DNA of 64,000 nucleotides from Prunus persica. Lineage: Eukaryota; Streptophyta; Magnoliopsida; Rosales; Rosaceae. The translations under genes and the position numbers were made by a program. The stretch lies in assembly GCF_000346465.2 (NCBI RefSeq), contig NC_034012.1:427246-491245 (forward strand), read 5' to 3'. The stretch's first letter is position 1; each line of letters opens with the position of its first letter. Under the pieces are notes generated by a model. That model made no database searches. It was not told the DNA's origin and saw only the letters and a program-made list of their open reading frames with translations. Below are positions 45,378 to 57,959 of the stretch, piece after piece.

Positions 45378-46943
45378 ATGAAGACTCCAACATCTAGCAA
45401 AGAGACACAGCTTGAAATCCAAGCAATCATGGCGGAACTCCCACCTGAGGTCATCATCAACATACTCTCTCGTCTACAAGTTGGGCGCCTCCTCTGCTTC
45501 AGGTCCATTGCCAAAACATGGCGTTCCCTCATCGACAGCCCCTATTTCGTCGATCTCCACCTTGAAAAATCCGCAGAAGCCAAATCCCATCTCAGTTTGA
45601 TTCTCAGAAAGGACTCTGACCTCTATTACATCAATTTCGATTCCTTAGACGACGCCGTCGAGCTCAATCACCCCCTCATGTGTTACAGCAATCGAATTCG
45701 CGTCTTGGGCTCCTGCAACGGCCTCTTGTGCATTTGTAATGTGGCCGAAGACATCGCTCTCTGGAATCCATCTACCAAAAAGTACAGGGTATTGCCCTCT
45801 CTGCCCTCCGATCGAAAGCGCGACTCGGGCATGTGTTTGTGTGGTGCGAGGGTTTATGGGCTCGGATACGACGCCGGTCACGATGACTATAAGTTGGTCA
45901 GGATTTCCCAGTTCATCGGATTGGATTACCTCTCGTTTGAGTCTGAGGTGAAGGTTTATAGCCTCAGAAACAATGCGTGGAAGAAAGTCGAAGACATGCC
46001 TTATGTGCTCTGTTATACACGAAAAATGGGTATTCTTGTGAGTGGTTGTGTGCATTGGGTGGTGACCCGGCAGCTTGAATTGGATCAACTTGCAACCGAA
46101 TTGGTCATTGCCTTTGACATTGTGAAAGAGACTTTTCGGGAGGTGCCGATGCCGGAGAGCATGAACAGGAAATGCCAGATTGATGTGGGGTACTTGGGAG
46201 GGTGTCTTTGTATTGTAGCTAAATATGAAGATGCGGGTGTTGATGTTTGGACGCTAAAGGAGTATGGGGTTAAGGAGTCATGGAGTAAGTTGCTTACCTT
46301 AACGCAGGCTCGAAGGATTAAGAGTGTTAGGCCTCTGGTGTATTCAAAAAATGGCCATGAAGTTTTGTTGGAACAAGACCACGAAAATCTTGTTTGGTTT
46401 GACTTGAAAAGTCAGAGGGTCAAGAGTGTTAAGGTTCGCGGTTTGCCGGATTTGTTTGAGGCTGTAGTTTGTATGGAAAGCCTTGTTTCAGTTCATCCTA
46501 GTAGACGAGATGATAGGAAAAAGCAGGAATCTGTAGGGGGGAAGAAGAATAAGAAGAGGTAAATGACATGAATTTTTGCACTTCATTGCCAATTTATTTG
46601 TTTGTATCTGCAATAAGTATCCATGTTGTGATTATTGAGATTGTTTTGGCATTGTTTTCATTGTGTGGCATAATTCCGATTCATTAGTAACACACTAACA
46701 TAACACGGTATCTGTTCTCTAATCTATCGTTAGTTTATTTTATTTGGCTGAAGCGGTTTAAATTTACTCTGATTCCCTGCCGAATTAATGTTTTATCTGG
46801 TTTTCTTAAGTGTTGCTTATTTTGCTGTAAGATTGTTATATCTACTATTATGTGAATCGGTAGTCTTTGCCTCGTGAGTTGAGTTGGTCCTTGTATTTAT
46901 CAGGGATGATTTCCTGGCTGAAGGCTTCAAGTTGGTGCTTTAG
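45378..46943 (+). CDS. F-box protein, CPR1/CPR30-like
   Basis: Two exons: 45378..46558 and 46904..46943. Exon 1 would read through to a stop (TAA at 46560-46562), but AG|GTAAAT is a donor and the exon after CAG at 46901-46903 supplies RDDFLAEGFKLVL and a stop. This matches the conserved C-terminus of Arabidopsis CPR1 (RRDDFLSKGFKLVL). The product is 406 residues, or 389 if translation starts at the second ATG (45429, MAELPPEVII). The F-box covers about residues 18-60 (LPPEVIINILSRL), then an F-box-associated beta-propeller-like domain with GSCNGLLCI, LWNPST and YGLGYD motifs. Such proteins are substrate adaptors of SCF ubiquitin ligases; CPR1 targets NLR receptors and dampens autoimmunity. 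Here the target is unknown. Confidence 0.9.
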
Positions 46944-49658
46944 GCAATCAGAAAAGAAGACAAGAACAAAGAGTGGAGAGGTAATTTTCTGAATTATCCT
47001 TGTACTCTAGTTTAGATAGCTCCCTTGTTTTATTTCTCAGTTGTTTGCTTCGAAAAAAGGTAGGAACCAGGGATATCTAAAAGTTGAATGCATGAGTGTC
47101 TCATTCACCCACCTACTTTGGTCTTTGACACATTTGTTTCTCTTAAGGCTGAAGATGAAGGAACCATGTTGAATTTGAGCTGAGCACATCCGTGTGTCAA
47201 ACGACTAGAGCATAATTACCTTACAATACTTAAACTTCCTTTGTAGGAACATACTCAAGTCAGGTTTTGTCCAATCATTACCATATCAGGTGCGCATTTC
47301 TTCTTCCACAGCTGCTAACCAACAACAAGGAGGTGCCTTCTGTAAGACTCTTTTTCTTCCAGTTAGGACCTTCTGTAAGAGATCCTGAATGTGATAATCA
47401 CGTACTTTCTAATACAGTTACTGTGCTGTTGTTGAATGTAATAGTTACTGTGCTGTTGTTGAATGTAATAATCACTACGTTTTTTAATGTAATTAGTCTA
47501 TGTGCTTTCCAATTTTGTATGTACAGAAAATGACTATGTAGGAACTTAAAACCTTTTAAATCAACAAGTATAGCTTTCTCTTGGTTCAGTTTGATTGTTT
47601 TTTGGCAATTGTGTTCGAACATGCGTGGCTTTGAACATTAGGGTTTGACTTTTGTGCTTCACTGTAAATACGCGTGCACCACAGGTGTAGTGTTGACATC
47701 TCTCTCTTCATCTTGTTGGGTTCCTCAATTGATGGATGAACACATCAGCCCAAGTTAGTTTAGTGTTGTTAGAGTACCCACGTGTTATTCACGTGTTATT
47801 GTTAGCATCTGTTAAGCATGGTTGTTAGTTACTTAAGCCTTCAGTCCTTACAATTGTATATAAGCTAAACTGTACATTGTAATATTCATTCAGTGAAATT
47901 CATACAGAAAATCTCAATATATTCTCTCTGTTCTCAGTCTTCTTCTTCCTTAGTTTTCTGTTATCATCAATGAGGGATCAGGTGAGGGTTGTTTAGTGGA
48001 TACCCATCTCACGTTGTAAGAAAGTGGCTGGAATGACAACATTGCATGCTAATCACTAGATTATGATAGAAAAAGCACTTCTCATACCTCTGTGATTCAC
48101 TGGCTCGACTTGACGTTTTGTCCCGTCTTTGTAACAGTTTGGGAGGAAAAGACAACAGCCTATCTGACTCTGTATTGAACTTTGTTGGCCAGCTCCAGCT
48201 CTGGTCGTCCAGGCGAGAGTGATATTATTATTGACAAGTGTCACACTTTTTCACTATGTATTGGATTCAGAGCGATGTTAATTTAGATGGTCTATCTATT
48301 GGCTTAGCTTGCGGGCGAGGAGCTGATTAAAATAGGTCGTCAGTGATACTGAAGGAGGAGCGCTTAGAAACTAGTTTTCTAAAGTCATCTGATTGCATTT
48401 GCAGACCAGAGACTTTTTTGGTTTTAGTATTCATATTTGGGCACCTAAAAGGTGAGAAGACTGGAGGAAGAAGCTCCTTGGAGGCTAAGTAAAGCCAATT
48501 TCCATATTTGATTGGGAATTTTCATTTCATTGTCCATTTAAAACACTGTTCCACTCAATCCATTGTGTATTTTATGTTTTCATTAGTTTAATAATAAGCT
48601 GCTGCTGATATTGGCAGCTGAAACAAGCTCAGACTGACTTGAGTGTGTGTGTACGTATAAGAGAAAGAAACCGTCAAAGCATTAGGCCAGTCATTTTTGC
48701 ATTGGGTTGGATGGCTTTTTGCTGAAGGCAGTCCAACTTTCTTTTTCTATGGTTATTATTATTGAAAAAGTATGTGGGAAAAGAGAACGCAATGGGGATT
48801 AAAGAGCGAGTGCTGCTGAAAAGAAAAAGAAGTAGAAGCAACGTAGAAATTCAGTAACAGGAAGAAGAACCCACGTCTCCTGTACAGTTTACACGCACAT
48901 ACATACGTTATACATTATGCATATACAGTTACTAGTTAGAGCCCTTATACCCACCTCTTTACCATTCCAGCCTTTTCTTTTCCTTTGTTTTCTTCGGGCC
49001 CCTCTTTTTTAAAATTTAAACCAATTTGTATTTGTTGATTTTAATGGATTTACAAGTTAGAAAATGTACCACATTAACAAAATTGGGACTCTAAATTTTT
49101 TAATGTGTACCAATTATTATGCCCATAAGTAGAATTTGCACTTAAAAACTGGCTTAAGCTCTCTTAATCCAGACTATAAAGATCGCTCGCGTTACATGAC
49201 AAAACCCGACTCCGATATCAATTGTTAAGAGCTATAAGTAGAACTTGCTCTAAAAATCAGCTTGACTGGCTCGTTAAGTTTCAGAAACGCCTTTCACGAC
49301 TCGCTGAACACCTAAGTTAAAGTAGCAGAACTAGAGAACAGAGGGCATTTTTGTAATTCAATTGAATTGAAAGACAAACATTAAATAAATCAAAATATAT
49401 ATAAAGAAATATATAATAGCGTGGGATTACAGTCTTTGTAGATGACGGCTGTGAAGCCCAGACGTGAGACGACCCCTTCCCGATCATTGTCTTCCCCAAT
49501 TCCCCTCGCGTTTCTTCTCACACACACTCACCCTTAATTTTATTCTGCTTTTCATTTTCGCGATTTGCTTCCCATAGCGGCTGCGATTCCATGCACCCAC
49601 GCCCACCGTGCGCTTGAATTTTTCCAGGAACCGGCTGGCAGGTGGGCCCCACCTGTAA
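46944..49658. other. Spacer between the F-box gene and UPL5
   Basis: No supportable gene in 2.7 kb. A perfect 27-bp tandem duplication lies at 47416-47469 and an 11-bp double repeat CACGTGTTATT at 47779-47800. About 47680-47960 resembles an LTR promoter but I cannot fix the ends. The last 150 bp are probably the UPL5 leader. Confidence 0.45.
47416..47469. repeat. 27-bp perfect tandem duplication
   Basis: AGTTACTGTGCTGTTGTTGA followed by ATGTAAT occurs twice head to tail without a mismatch. The flanks are unique. Confidence 0.9.
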
Positions 49659-52600
49659 ATGTCCATCACCGGGAGCCCCACCACCAGCACCGTCGATTGC
49701 GCCTACCAGCGCAGCGACAGCACAGCCCTTGCCGCCGTCGCCGCCGCGGTGGATCAACTACATCAGCGATTGTCCTCCAAGCGCAAATTAGACGACTATG
49801 GCGGGCCCACCTTCTCCGACGACGAGGACGACGCCGTTCTCTCTGACCTAGTACACGTCAGAATGAGGAAGGACGAGCCCAACGCCGTCGATTCGTCGTC
49901 CAACGGCGCCGCCAACCCCCCTCACTCCTCAGGCAACACCGACCACCTCAATTCCAGGGTTCCCAATGCCCGATCGACCTCTCACGGCGAGTCCACCCAC
50001 CCCGAGTCGACTCGGTCCCGAGCCATGCTCCAATTCTTCATCAGAACCATGTCGGGGGGCAACAATCTTGTAATCCAGGCCTACGCTCACGACACCGTGA
50101 AATCGCTGCACGAGCGCATCCAAACGATCACCGGCATTCCGGTTTTCGAGCAGAGGCTTATTTACAGAGGCAAACAGCTTCAGTGGGAGCAGTCACTGGC
50201 CGAGTGCTCCATCCAAAACGACGCCAGTTTGCAACTGGTGGGGCGCTTGCGAAGCACCGACCACCCCCAGGCGTGGCAAGTCCTGGAGGACATAGTCACC
50301 ACAGCATTTCGGTTGTGCCGAGGTGAAGTGGTTCACGAACCATCGAAATACATCAAGAGCCGGATGAGCCAGTACTTGGCCATGGCTCAGAAGGAGAAGA
50401 ACGACTCTGGGGTTAGCCATCTCCAGGTCTTCGTCCCGTCCTCGGCCCCCTTGGCACTGCTGATGCTGTATGTTTCTACTCTTCCAGGTAACAAAACGGT
50501 CGCCGAAACTTCGATAAAGTATTTTCTGAATAACTACCCTACTTTGTTGCCCAAACACTTGCATAATCACTGCGCGCCTATAGTGTTAGAGTTTTGTAAG
50601 TTTCTTAGGAGATTAGGGCAGGAGGACCCCCTGTACCTACTGTGCCGGAGCGCCCTTGGTTCCTTGTTGGAAAATGTTGGAAATTTGCAGGAATCGGAGA
50701 GTGTTGAGGTATTGATTGGTGGGTTGAAGGAGATATCTCCATTTGTTAGTGAGCTGGCAACTATCTTGTCCAGGGATTTGTTACTGAGTATGGAGTTTCC
50801 TACTTGTGGCAGGCCGATGTCGGATGATGTAAGTGATTTTAAGGCATTCTTGCTCCCTTTGCGTACTGCAGTTGAGCAGCAAGTGTGTTTCGGTCCTATT
50901 TCTGCATCCTTGAAAGGGAAGGCTTGTAAGCATCCCTTGTATGGGGAAGAGATTGAGCTTCTGCGTGACATACAGGCTGATTTGCTCCTAAAAATGGATG
51001 AATGCCTTGGAAAAATGGGAGAGTTTTTGGCTGGGAAAGGAAAGGGGGAGGGTGATATTGTTCATTCTGGATGGTCACAGTATCTGTCCATTTTGAAGGA
51101 GTTGAGTGGAATTTGTATACTTTATCAGGGCGGCGAAGAACAACTCAAGAATATTCTGAGGCTTAGAAGGGCTTCTTTATGTGCACTTGTTGTCAAATGT
51201 GCAAAGCGAAGTGACGATCATCAGTGGCTTATTCAGCACAAAGATTTGCTTGATTTCGAGTCTCGGAGGCATTTGGCAATGATGATGTTCCCTGATGTTA
51301 AAGAAGACTACGAGGAGCTGCATGAGATGCTCATTGATAGGTCTCAATTGTTGGCAGAATCATTTGAGTACATAGGACGCGCGGAACCTGAGTCATTGCA
51401 CGGTGGTTTATTTATGGAATTCAAAAATGAGGAAGCTACAGGTCCAGGTGTACTGCGGGAGTGGTTCTTTTTGGTATGCCAGGCCATATTTAATCCACAA
51501 AATGCACTTTTTGTTGCATGCCCTCATGATCATAGAAGGTTCTATCCTAATCCAGGTGTGCTTACTATGCCCTTTTAATATATGGTGTTCTTGAACATCA
51601 AAAATACATTTTTCGATGGAAATGGTTGACTAAATCCTTTTATAGCATTTACATATAGATGAGTGTTGAAATATGATATGGTATCGACCCAAGATTTGGG
51701 CATATAAGTTCCAAATTGCAGACAGACATTACAGTCTTGGTAAGTTGATAGATATGATGAAACACCAATGCTTAGATTTTGTGTTGTTTATCAAAATCAC
51801 GAAACATGTCTCAGTTGTGCTTGTTTGAGAGAGAGCTTATTACTTTGTTTGATCTCGCTGAATGGTGCTGGCATTGTAGTTAATTTACCTTGAGGTTAAG
51901 ACTTTGACCAGTAGAATGGTGATATCGCCTTCTGTGAATTTGTTTTGGTTAAGTCGACTCCAAGATTTTTAATGTGCTTAAAGTTTTTCAGAATTGAGAA
52001 ATATTTATAATAAGAAATGACTAACAGATAACAAGGATTGCCAGTCTGGTCCTCAGTATTGGTGTTATTGTTGGTTGCCCTATAGGCAGACAATGGAAGG
52101 CCATCATTCTGCTCACTTGTTGATCACTATTCCAATTTCATGGAATTTGCCACTTTAGCATTACTTTGCAGTTTCGAATCTAGTGCTTTTCCTGCGTGTA
52201 ATTTTCAGGTTATGCTTTCCTGGGAGGAAAATTGCTACAAATCATTAATAACTTGTAGTTCTATTGTGTTGTATTTGGCTATAGCAGATTCTGACATATA
52301 TCATCTGACAGAAATAACTCCTTCTGTAAGAGAACTATTTTCAGTTTATGCATCTTTTCTGTTGCAGCATCTAAGGTGGATCCTCTGCACCTCGAGTATT
52401 TCACCTTTGCTGGCCGGGTGATTGCGTTAGCTTTGATGCATAAAGTGCAAGTCGGCATTGTCTTTGATCGTGTGTTTTTCCAGCAACTGGCTGGAACTTT
52501 AGATTTATCTTTGGAAGACATACGAGATGCTGATCCGTTCTTGTATAATAGTTGCAAGCAGATACTCGAAATGGATGCCGAGTTTATTGATTCAGATGCT

Positions 52601-55600
52601 TTAGGATTGACATTTGTTAGAGAGGTGGAGGAGTTAGGAGCCAGGAAAACTGTGGAGCTTTGCCCTGGTGGGAAAAGCAAAATTGTGAACAGCAAGAACA
52701 GGGAGGAATATGTTAATTATCTAATTCAGCATCGCTTTGTCACATCTATCTCTGAGCAGGTGTCTCAATTTGCGCAAGGTTTTACTGATATTCTATGTAG
52801 CTCAAGGCTCCAGAGTTTCTTTTTCCGAACTTTAGAACTAGAAGATCTTGATTGGATGCTGCACGGAAGTGAAAGTGCTATTAGTGTTGACGATTGGAAG
52901 GCTCATACTGAGTACAATGGCTACAAAGAGACCGATCCTCAAATACTTTGGTTCTGGCAGGTATGCTTGCTTGATTTTGGTTTTATTAGCACTGAATGTG
53001 CTTGTCTTCTCTTAGCTTTCCCCTTCCTTCTATACAGCTTCTTCACTACTTACCTGCTGAAAGTACACATAAGATTTGTTTGTTATCATACGAATTTTTC
53101 TATTGGGGGATGGTTAATATCTATGCTCTTCAAAACCTAGACATGAAGAAACAGCTACATATGTATGTGATAGTGAATTTATCACATGAATATGCATTTT
53201 TTTTTATTTGTCTTGGGTTGTTTACTTGCTGGGCAAATAAAGACGTAGAGAAAAAATAAAATAAAAATGTAAAACCTTTGTTCAATGCAGGAAAATAATT
53301 TATGAAACGCCTTTAAGCATCAGAGCACAAACCAAACATGAGTTTTGTGAGACTTGTGTCCTTGGATATCAGATGCTGCGCATTTCAAATAAGGGAAGTT
53401 TCTTGCAGATCACAATGTAAGGCTCCATTTTGATGAAAGGATTTAAAAATATGGATTTGGACTTTAACAATAAACTTATGTTGAGTGGAAGAACCATAAA
53501 AAAAACAAGATACAAGATAATTGAATTGGATTTAAATGCCTACTTAGAGTATGATATCATGAAGTCAAAATGACTGGTTACAATGAATCATATAAGTTTC
53601 ATGTTTTTTTTGGGTATATAAATACTAGCTTTTATTTATTGTTAACATCATATTCAAGCAATTTAACTATAAAAATTGACTAAAGTCTAGTGCCAAAGAA
53701 AGATACGTAAACTAAAGTTCCTAGATTTAAATCAAAACGAAACCTAAATGTCATGCTTGTCTTTGATTTCTTCTTATACCTTCTATGTATGGCATTGTTT
53801 GATCGAAGATGAGTGCCCTTTCTTGGTAAAGAAGAGTGTCAGGTTTTCCTTTTGAGTGTGTGTGTGTAGTCATTATAATCCCATATAGTTGAAGTAATAA
53901 TGTACAAAATTAAGTTCCCAAGGAGATTGGTTAGTGTATGTATGTGGAAACTTCTGGTGTTGAATTGACTTCATTTGTCGCTCTACTACTATTTGGGTTG
54001 AGATATTGATGTGTATATGTTACTGGGGATGCTTGGCTTTTCTGGGCTGTATTAGTTGAATCAACGAAGAATTATACAAAAAAGAAATCTAACTTGCGTC
54101 TTGTTTATTTTATTTGTTTATCTATGTATCTTATATATTTACTTTTTTTCACGTATTAAGTTAACATATTTTTCACACTAAAATTTTGGGGACAAACTGC
54201 CAAGCAGTGTTACTCATAGAAAATAGTCTTAACTTTCCAGACTTTAGAGACCTGTCTTTTAGGAATATTTGGCTAGATTGGAAAGCAGCGACCCGCTTGT
54301 TTTCTAGAGTTAGTTTATACATACCCTTGTCATGATGGGTGTGTAGGGGCCTGTTTCGTCTTCTGCTTTCCTTTGCCTTACTATTTTCTTGTGGTCATCT
54401 TGACCACCTTTGTACTTTATTGAATTTTGTCATAAAATCTTGTTTCCTTCTCAAAAAATAGAAAATAGTCTTAGTGAACCAGTTTGGTTTAATTGTTAAC
54501 TGAGATCGGTCATGGAAGCTTTTGCTTGTGTGCATGATTTGATTTTCAAATTAATGAAAGCATGCAACAGGATGGTTTTGAATTAACAATGGGGTGATCT
54601 CATGATGGGTGTGCAGGGGCCTGTTTCGTTTTCTGCTTTCCTTTGCTTTACTATTTTCTTGTGGTCATCTTGATCACCTTTGTACTTTATTGAATTTTGT
54701 AATAAAATCTTGTTTCCTTTTTCAAAAAATAGAAAATAGTCTTAGTGAACCAGTTTGGTTTAATTGTTAACTGAGATCAGTCATGGAAGCTTTTGCTTGT
54801 GTGCATGATTTGATTTTCAAATTAATGAAAGCATGCAACAGGATGGTTTTGAATTAACAATGGGGTGACTAATAAATCTGTGTTTATTATGTTCCTGCTG
54901 AAATTGGCTGAGGACTTGAGGATAGGAGTTGATTTCCAGATAGACTGCATCTTTATATTTTCTTTGGTTGTGGTTATAAAGTACCTTAATAAATTTTACT
55001 GTTTTACACTGAAGTTATGGAGCAAAACGTTTTTTACTTATGCAGTTATTTAAATTGTCACTTTTTTGTTTCTGTCGGGCCTCGTGTAGGCAACTTATGG
55101 TATTTTAAATACAGTGGTATAAAATCTATTATATGCTGCTTTTGCCTGAAGTTGCTTGATCATCTTTGTACTGCACTTTTTTCCTTCCTCTTTTTGCTCT
55201 GATGTCTAGATTTCTTAATCTTCATAGATGCTTTGACCGAATAAAGAAGTCTATATAGATCTAATATCATGGAACATAAGAAGGCGTAATGAAATGTTAG
55301 AAAATCAGAATTTTCAACTCACAATGGGCCAACATGATGAATCGTCTTAAAGTACATTCTGGTGGCTTTTGGACTATCCAATTAGTTATTTAGCACTGCT
55401 ACTAGATATTAAAGCATCCGTTCCTCAAACTTCATTTGCAGCTGGGATCATTTTATACTACGTGGTTGATGTAGGCATGATTGAAAGACAGGAAAAGCAG
55501 CTAAAAGTTGCTTTGTTTTGGTAAAGCTTTGAGCATAGAACTGAAACAATTGACCTTGTTAATCTGGGGGTAGTTGGATGCTGCATAATCAGCTTATAGC

Positions 55601-55932
55601 AATATAAATATGAGTATTTGTTGCTAGCTTGTTATGTGGTTAAATTAGTTTCTTTAAAAATTGTGCAGATTGTCGGGGAGATGTCCGCAGAGCAGAAAAA
55701 GGTTCTTCTCTTCTTTTGGACCTCTGTGAAGTATCTTCCAGTTGAGGGGTTTAGTGGTTTGGCCTCTCGGCTTTACATTTACAAGTCCTCAGAGCCGTAC
55801 AGCCGTCTGCCTTCGTCTCATACATGCTTTTACCGGTTGTGTTTCCCAACTTATCCATCTATGGCTGTCATGCAAGACCGCCTTAACATCATCACCCAAG
55901 AACATGTTGGCAGTAGCTTTGGGACATGGTGA
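49659..55932 (+). CDS. UPL5: HECT-type E3 ubiquitin ligase UPL5
   Basis: Three exons, 49659..51555, 52368..52960 and 55669..55932, joining in phase to 917 residues. The N-terminus is variable and acidic; a ubiquitin-like domain spans about 123-198 (MLQFFIRTMSGG...LQLVGRLRS), characteristic of plant UPL5. A middle helical region follows, and the HECT domain covers about 575 to the end. The catalytic cysteine is C883 in SSHTCFYRLCFP on the last exon. HECT ligases take ubiquitin onto this cysteine and pass it to substrates; Arabidopsis UPL5 ubiquitinates the WRKY53 senescence regulator. Intron 2 is 2.7 kb because of inserted repeats. No frame disruptions. Somewhat longer than Arabidopsis UPL5 (873), mostly at the N-terminus. 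Confidence 0.95.
54216..54473 (+). mobile_element. LINE 3' tail inserted in the UPL5 intron
   Basis: The 16-mer ATAGAAAATAGTCTTA is present at 54216-54231 and 54458-54473. The 226 bp between end in TTTGTACTTTATTGAATTTT, a TCTT-rich piece and poly(A), like the 3' end of plant L1 LINEs. There is no coding sequence. Severe 5' truncation is typical of this class. It lies in the same orientation as the gene. Confidence 0.8.
54331..54868. repeat. 270-bp tandem duplication
   Basis: Two adjacent copies, 54331-54600 and 54601-54868, both beginning CATGATGGGTGTG and ending AACAATGGGGTGA, differing at about eight positions. The unit contains the 3' half of the LINE tail, its right target duplication and about 125 bp of intron. 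The duplication therefore came after the insertion. Confidence 0.92.
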
Positions 55933-57182
55933 TATATTAGTAGTTGCATTTGCATTTTGGGGTAAAAGGGGGATTGGACTGCACATAAAAAGGACTTGGT
56001 TACTCAGATTGTACAGATTATAGGACACCGTCATCGCCTTGTCATTTGACTAATGTTAGAAAGGACTATGCTAGTGTTTTCTTTGTTGAAGGTTTGCAGT
56101 GTCATTGCTATTTTTGTCAACTGTCTATATAGGGTATAGCTATAAATAAATTGGGAGGCAAGAAATAAGAAAATTTCGCTGCTTAACGGACGTTTATTTC
56201 ATGACATGTTAGTACACTCAGATATGATGCAATGGCATGCAAGTCTATATACAAAGATTTACCCGTCTCTGGCCTCATTTTGGTTGCCAATTATTTTCCT
56301 CATTGAAGTATTTTTGAGTTTGTGTGTAATCAAAGAAACTTGTATATATTGGTGTAATGCGCATCTCATTTTAGTTTTGGTATGCATGTTTTTTGGTCGG
56401 AGAGGAGTGGCGCTACGTCGGCCTTACGTGACGCGAGAGGGTTGAGTCAACTACTCTCCGGATGCCCATTTGCTGCTCAGTACTGAGCCTTTACAATTAC
56501 AGGCTTCACAGCATGCAGGCGGTAATATTATTTATGCATGTTGATCCTACACTTTTCCTGCAAAAACACACATTCACAATAGCGGTAGTGTACTCAATTT
56601 ATTCTTAAAAAAAAACTTTCCAACTTATTCATGTGAAATTTCTTAATGATTCTAGCCAAATTTCTAATTTCCACTTTCTCATGTGTGTGTGAGTTAAGCC
56701 TTTTGATGTTCTATTATTTGCGCCTCCTTAACGAGCTCTTAACCTTTGTTGGTAGAAATAAAAGAGGGTCATCATGATCTCTCTTTGAGGTGCAGGCTCA
56801 TACCAACATTGGCATAAAGAAGGCCAAAACTTTTACAAAAATTCCAACAAGGGCGAGAAGAAAAAAGATACAGCAAAACAAACAAGAATATTATAAGTGC
56901 ATAAATAAATATTATTCAAAACTAACAGAAATCACATCTCTTCTTCACACCAATTCCACTTACTTCAATCTAACACCATGCATGCCATCGTCTTGAACAT
57001 ATATGATATAAAGCTTAAAATAAGGGTAGATTCCAAATGCCAAACCCCACTAATTTAAAACTAAAAACCAAAATATAAATGTAGCTAAGAAGCTGACCAA
57101 ATTGGACATGCAACTTAGAAAATAACCCCCACAAACAAACTTCTCTGATGATGATGATGATGATGATGATGTCATAAATCTT
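55933..57182. other. Convergent spacer after UPL5
   Basis: 3' UTR of UPL5 and 3' side of the Glu-rich gene. A (GAT)n run of eight to nine units at 57146-57171 lies just after the latter's stop codon, in its 3' UTR. No other gene is supported. Confidence 0.5.
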
Positions 57183-57959
57183 CTACTCCTCAGTCTTCTC
57201 GACCGGAACATCTGTGGTAGTTTCCTCTGGTTTCTCTTCCTCTACTGGAGGAGCTGCTGGTGTCTCAGCACTTTCAGTGGTCTCTTCTTTGGTCTCCTCA
57301 GCAACAGCAGCAACAGGCTCCGCTGCTGTGACCTCTTTGGGCTCTTCTGCCTCTGTTTTCTCTGTTTCTGTTGCTGCTGGCTCCTCTGCCTCAGCCTCAG
57401 CAGCCTTGGTTTCCTCTGCCACCTCCTTGGTCTCAACTTCAGCTGGAACTGGAGCTTCAGCTTCAGGAGCAGCAGGTGCCTCTGCCTCTGCTTCTGCTTC
57501 TACTGGTGTGGTTTCCTTTGGCTCTTCGGTGGTTGCAGCCTCAGACTCAGTGACAGCAGCTGGTGCGGCAGCCACAGGCTCTTCCGGGGTTTTCTCTTCA
57601 GTCTTGATCACCTCAACTGTCTTTGCCTCATTTTCTTGCAACGTTGCTGCTGGTGCAACCTTCAAAATCAAGTTTTGTAAAAGAAAAAAATCACTCATAT
57701 TTTCATGTTAAGAAGCTAATATTGCATGATAACATAAATTACATAAAATCCTAAGTTTTCGACATGGGTCGATCCATCAACTTCCAAGCTTTATACTTGT
57801 ATGCAAATCAGTAGCAAATAATATGTCAGGTCTACACACACACACACACACATATATGTATATGCAGATGGGTTCTTTTTTAAACCAAAGAGCACCAAGA
57901 AAAGCAACAGAGATATTGTGTCTATATGGATGAGCTCGCATTACCTCAACAGTGGCCAT
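57183..57959 (-). CDS. Glu/Ala-rich small protein, pKIWI501-like
   Basis: Two exons on the minus strand: 57945..57959 (MATVE) and 57183..57659, joining to about 163 residues. The second exon could be read back into the intron, but only through an upstream ATG frame that lacks family resemblance; a donor CTGTTGAG|GTAATG and an acceptor TTTTGAAG|GTT give MATVEVAPAATLQENEAK. The rest is almost entirely Glu, Ala, Thr, Pro and Val (EEPVAAAP, EAEAEAEAPAAPEAE), very acidic and without a fold or signal peptide. It resembles proteins annotated as fruit protein pKIWI501 or similar; that naming is from memory. Function unknown. A TATATATA box lies at 58095-58102. Confidence 0.8.
57835..57852. repeat. 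(CA)n microsatellite in intron of the Glu-rich gene
   Basis: A CACACACA run followed by an AT-rich stretch, inside the intron between 57660 and 57944. Confidence 0.7.

Larger units (their letters stand above)
52961..55668. other. Large intron 2 of UPL5
   Basis: Bounded by CAG|GTATGC and GTGCAG|ATT. It holds a LINE 3' tail and a 270-bp tandem duplication; the remainder is AT-rich intronic DNA without another gene. Confidence 0.8.

Noticed and set aside
47680..47960. LTR-like stretch with CACGTG repeats, TATATAAGC and CTCTGTTCTCAG
   Set aside because: Resembles the promoter and R region of a Copia LTR, but I found neither a matching TG/CA pair nor a target duplication, so no element is called.
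57660..57698. Extension of the Glu-rich protein to an upstream ATG (MSDFFLLQN)
   Set aside because: This lies in the intron; splicing to the MATVE exon gives the family N-terminus.
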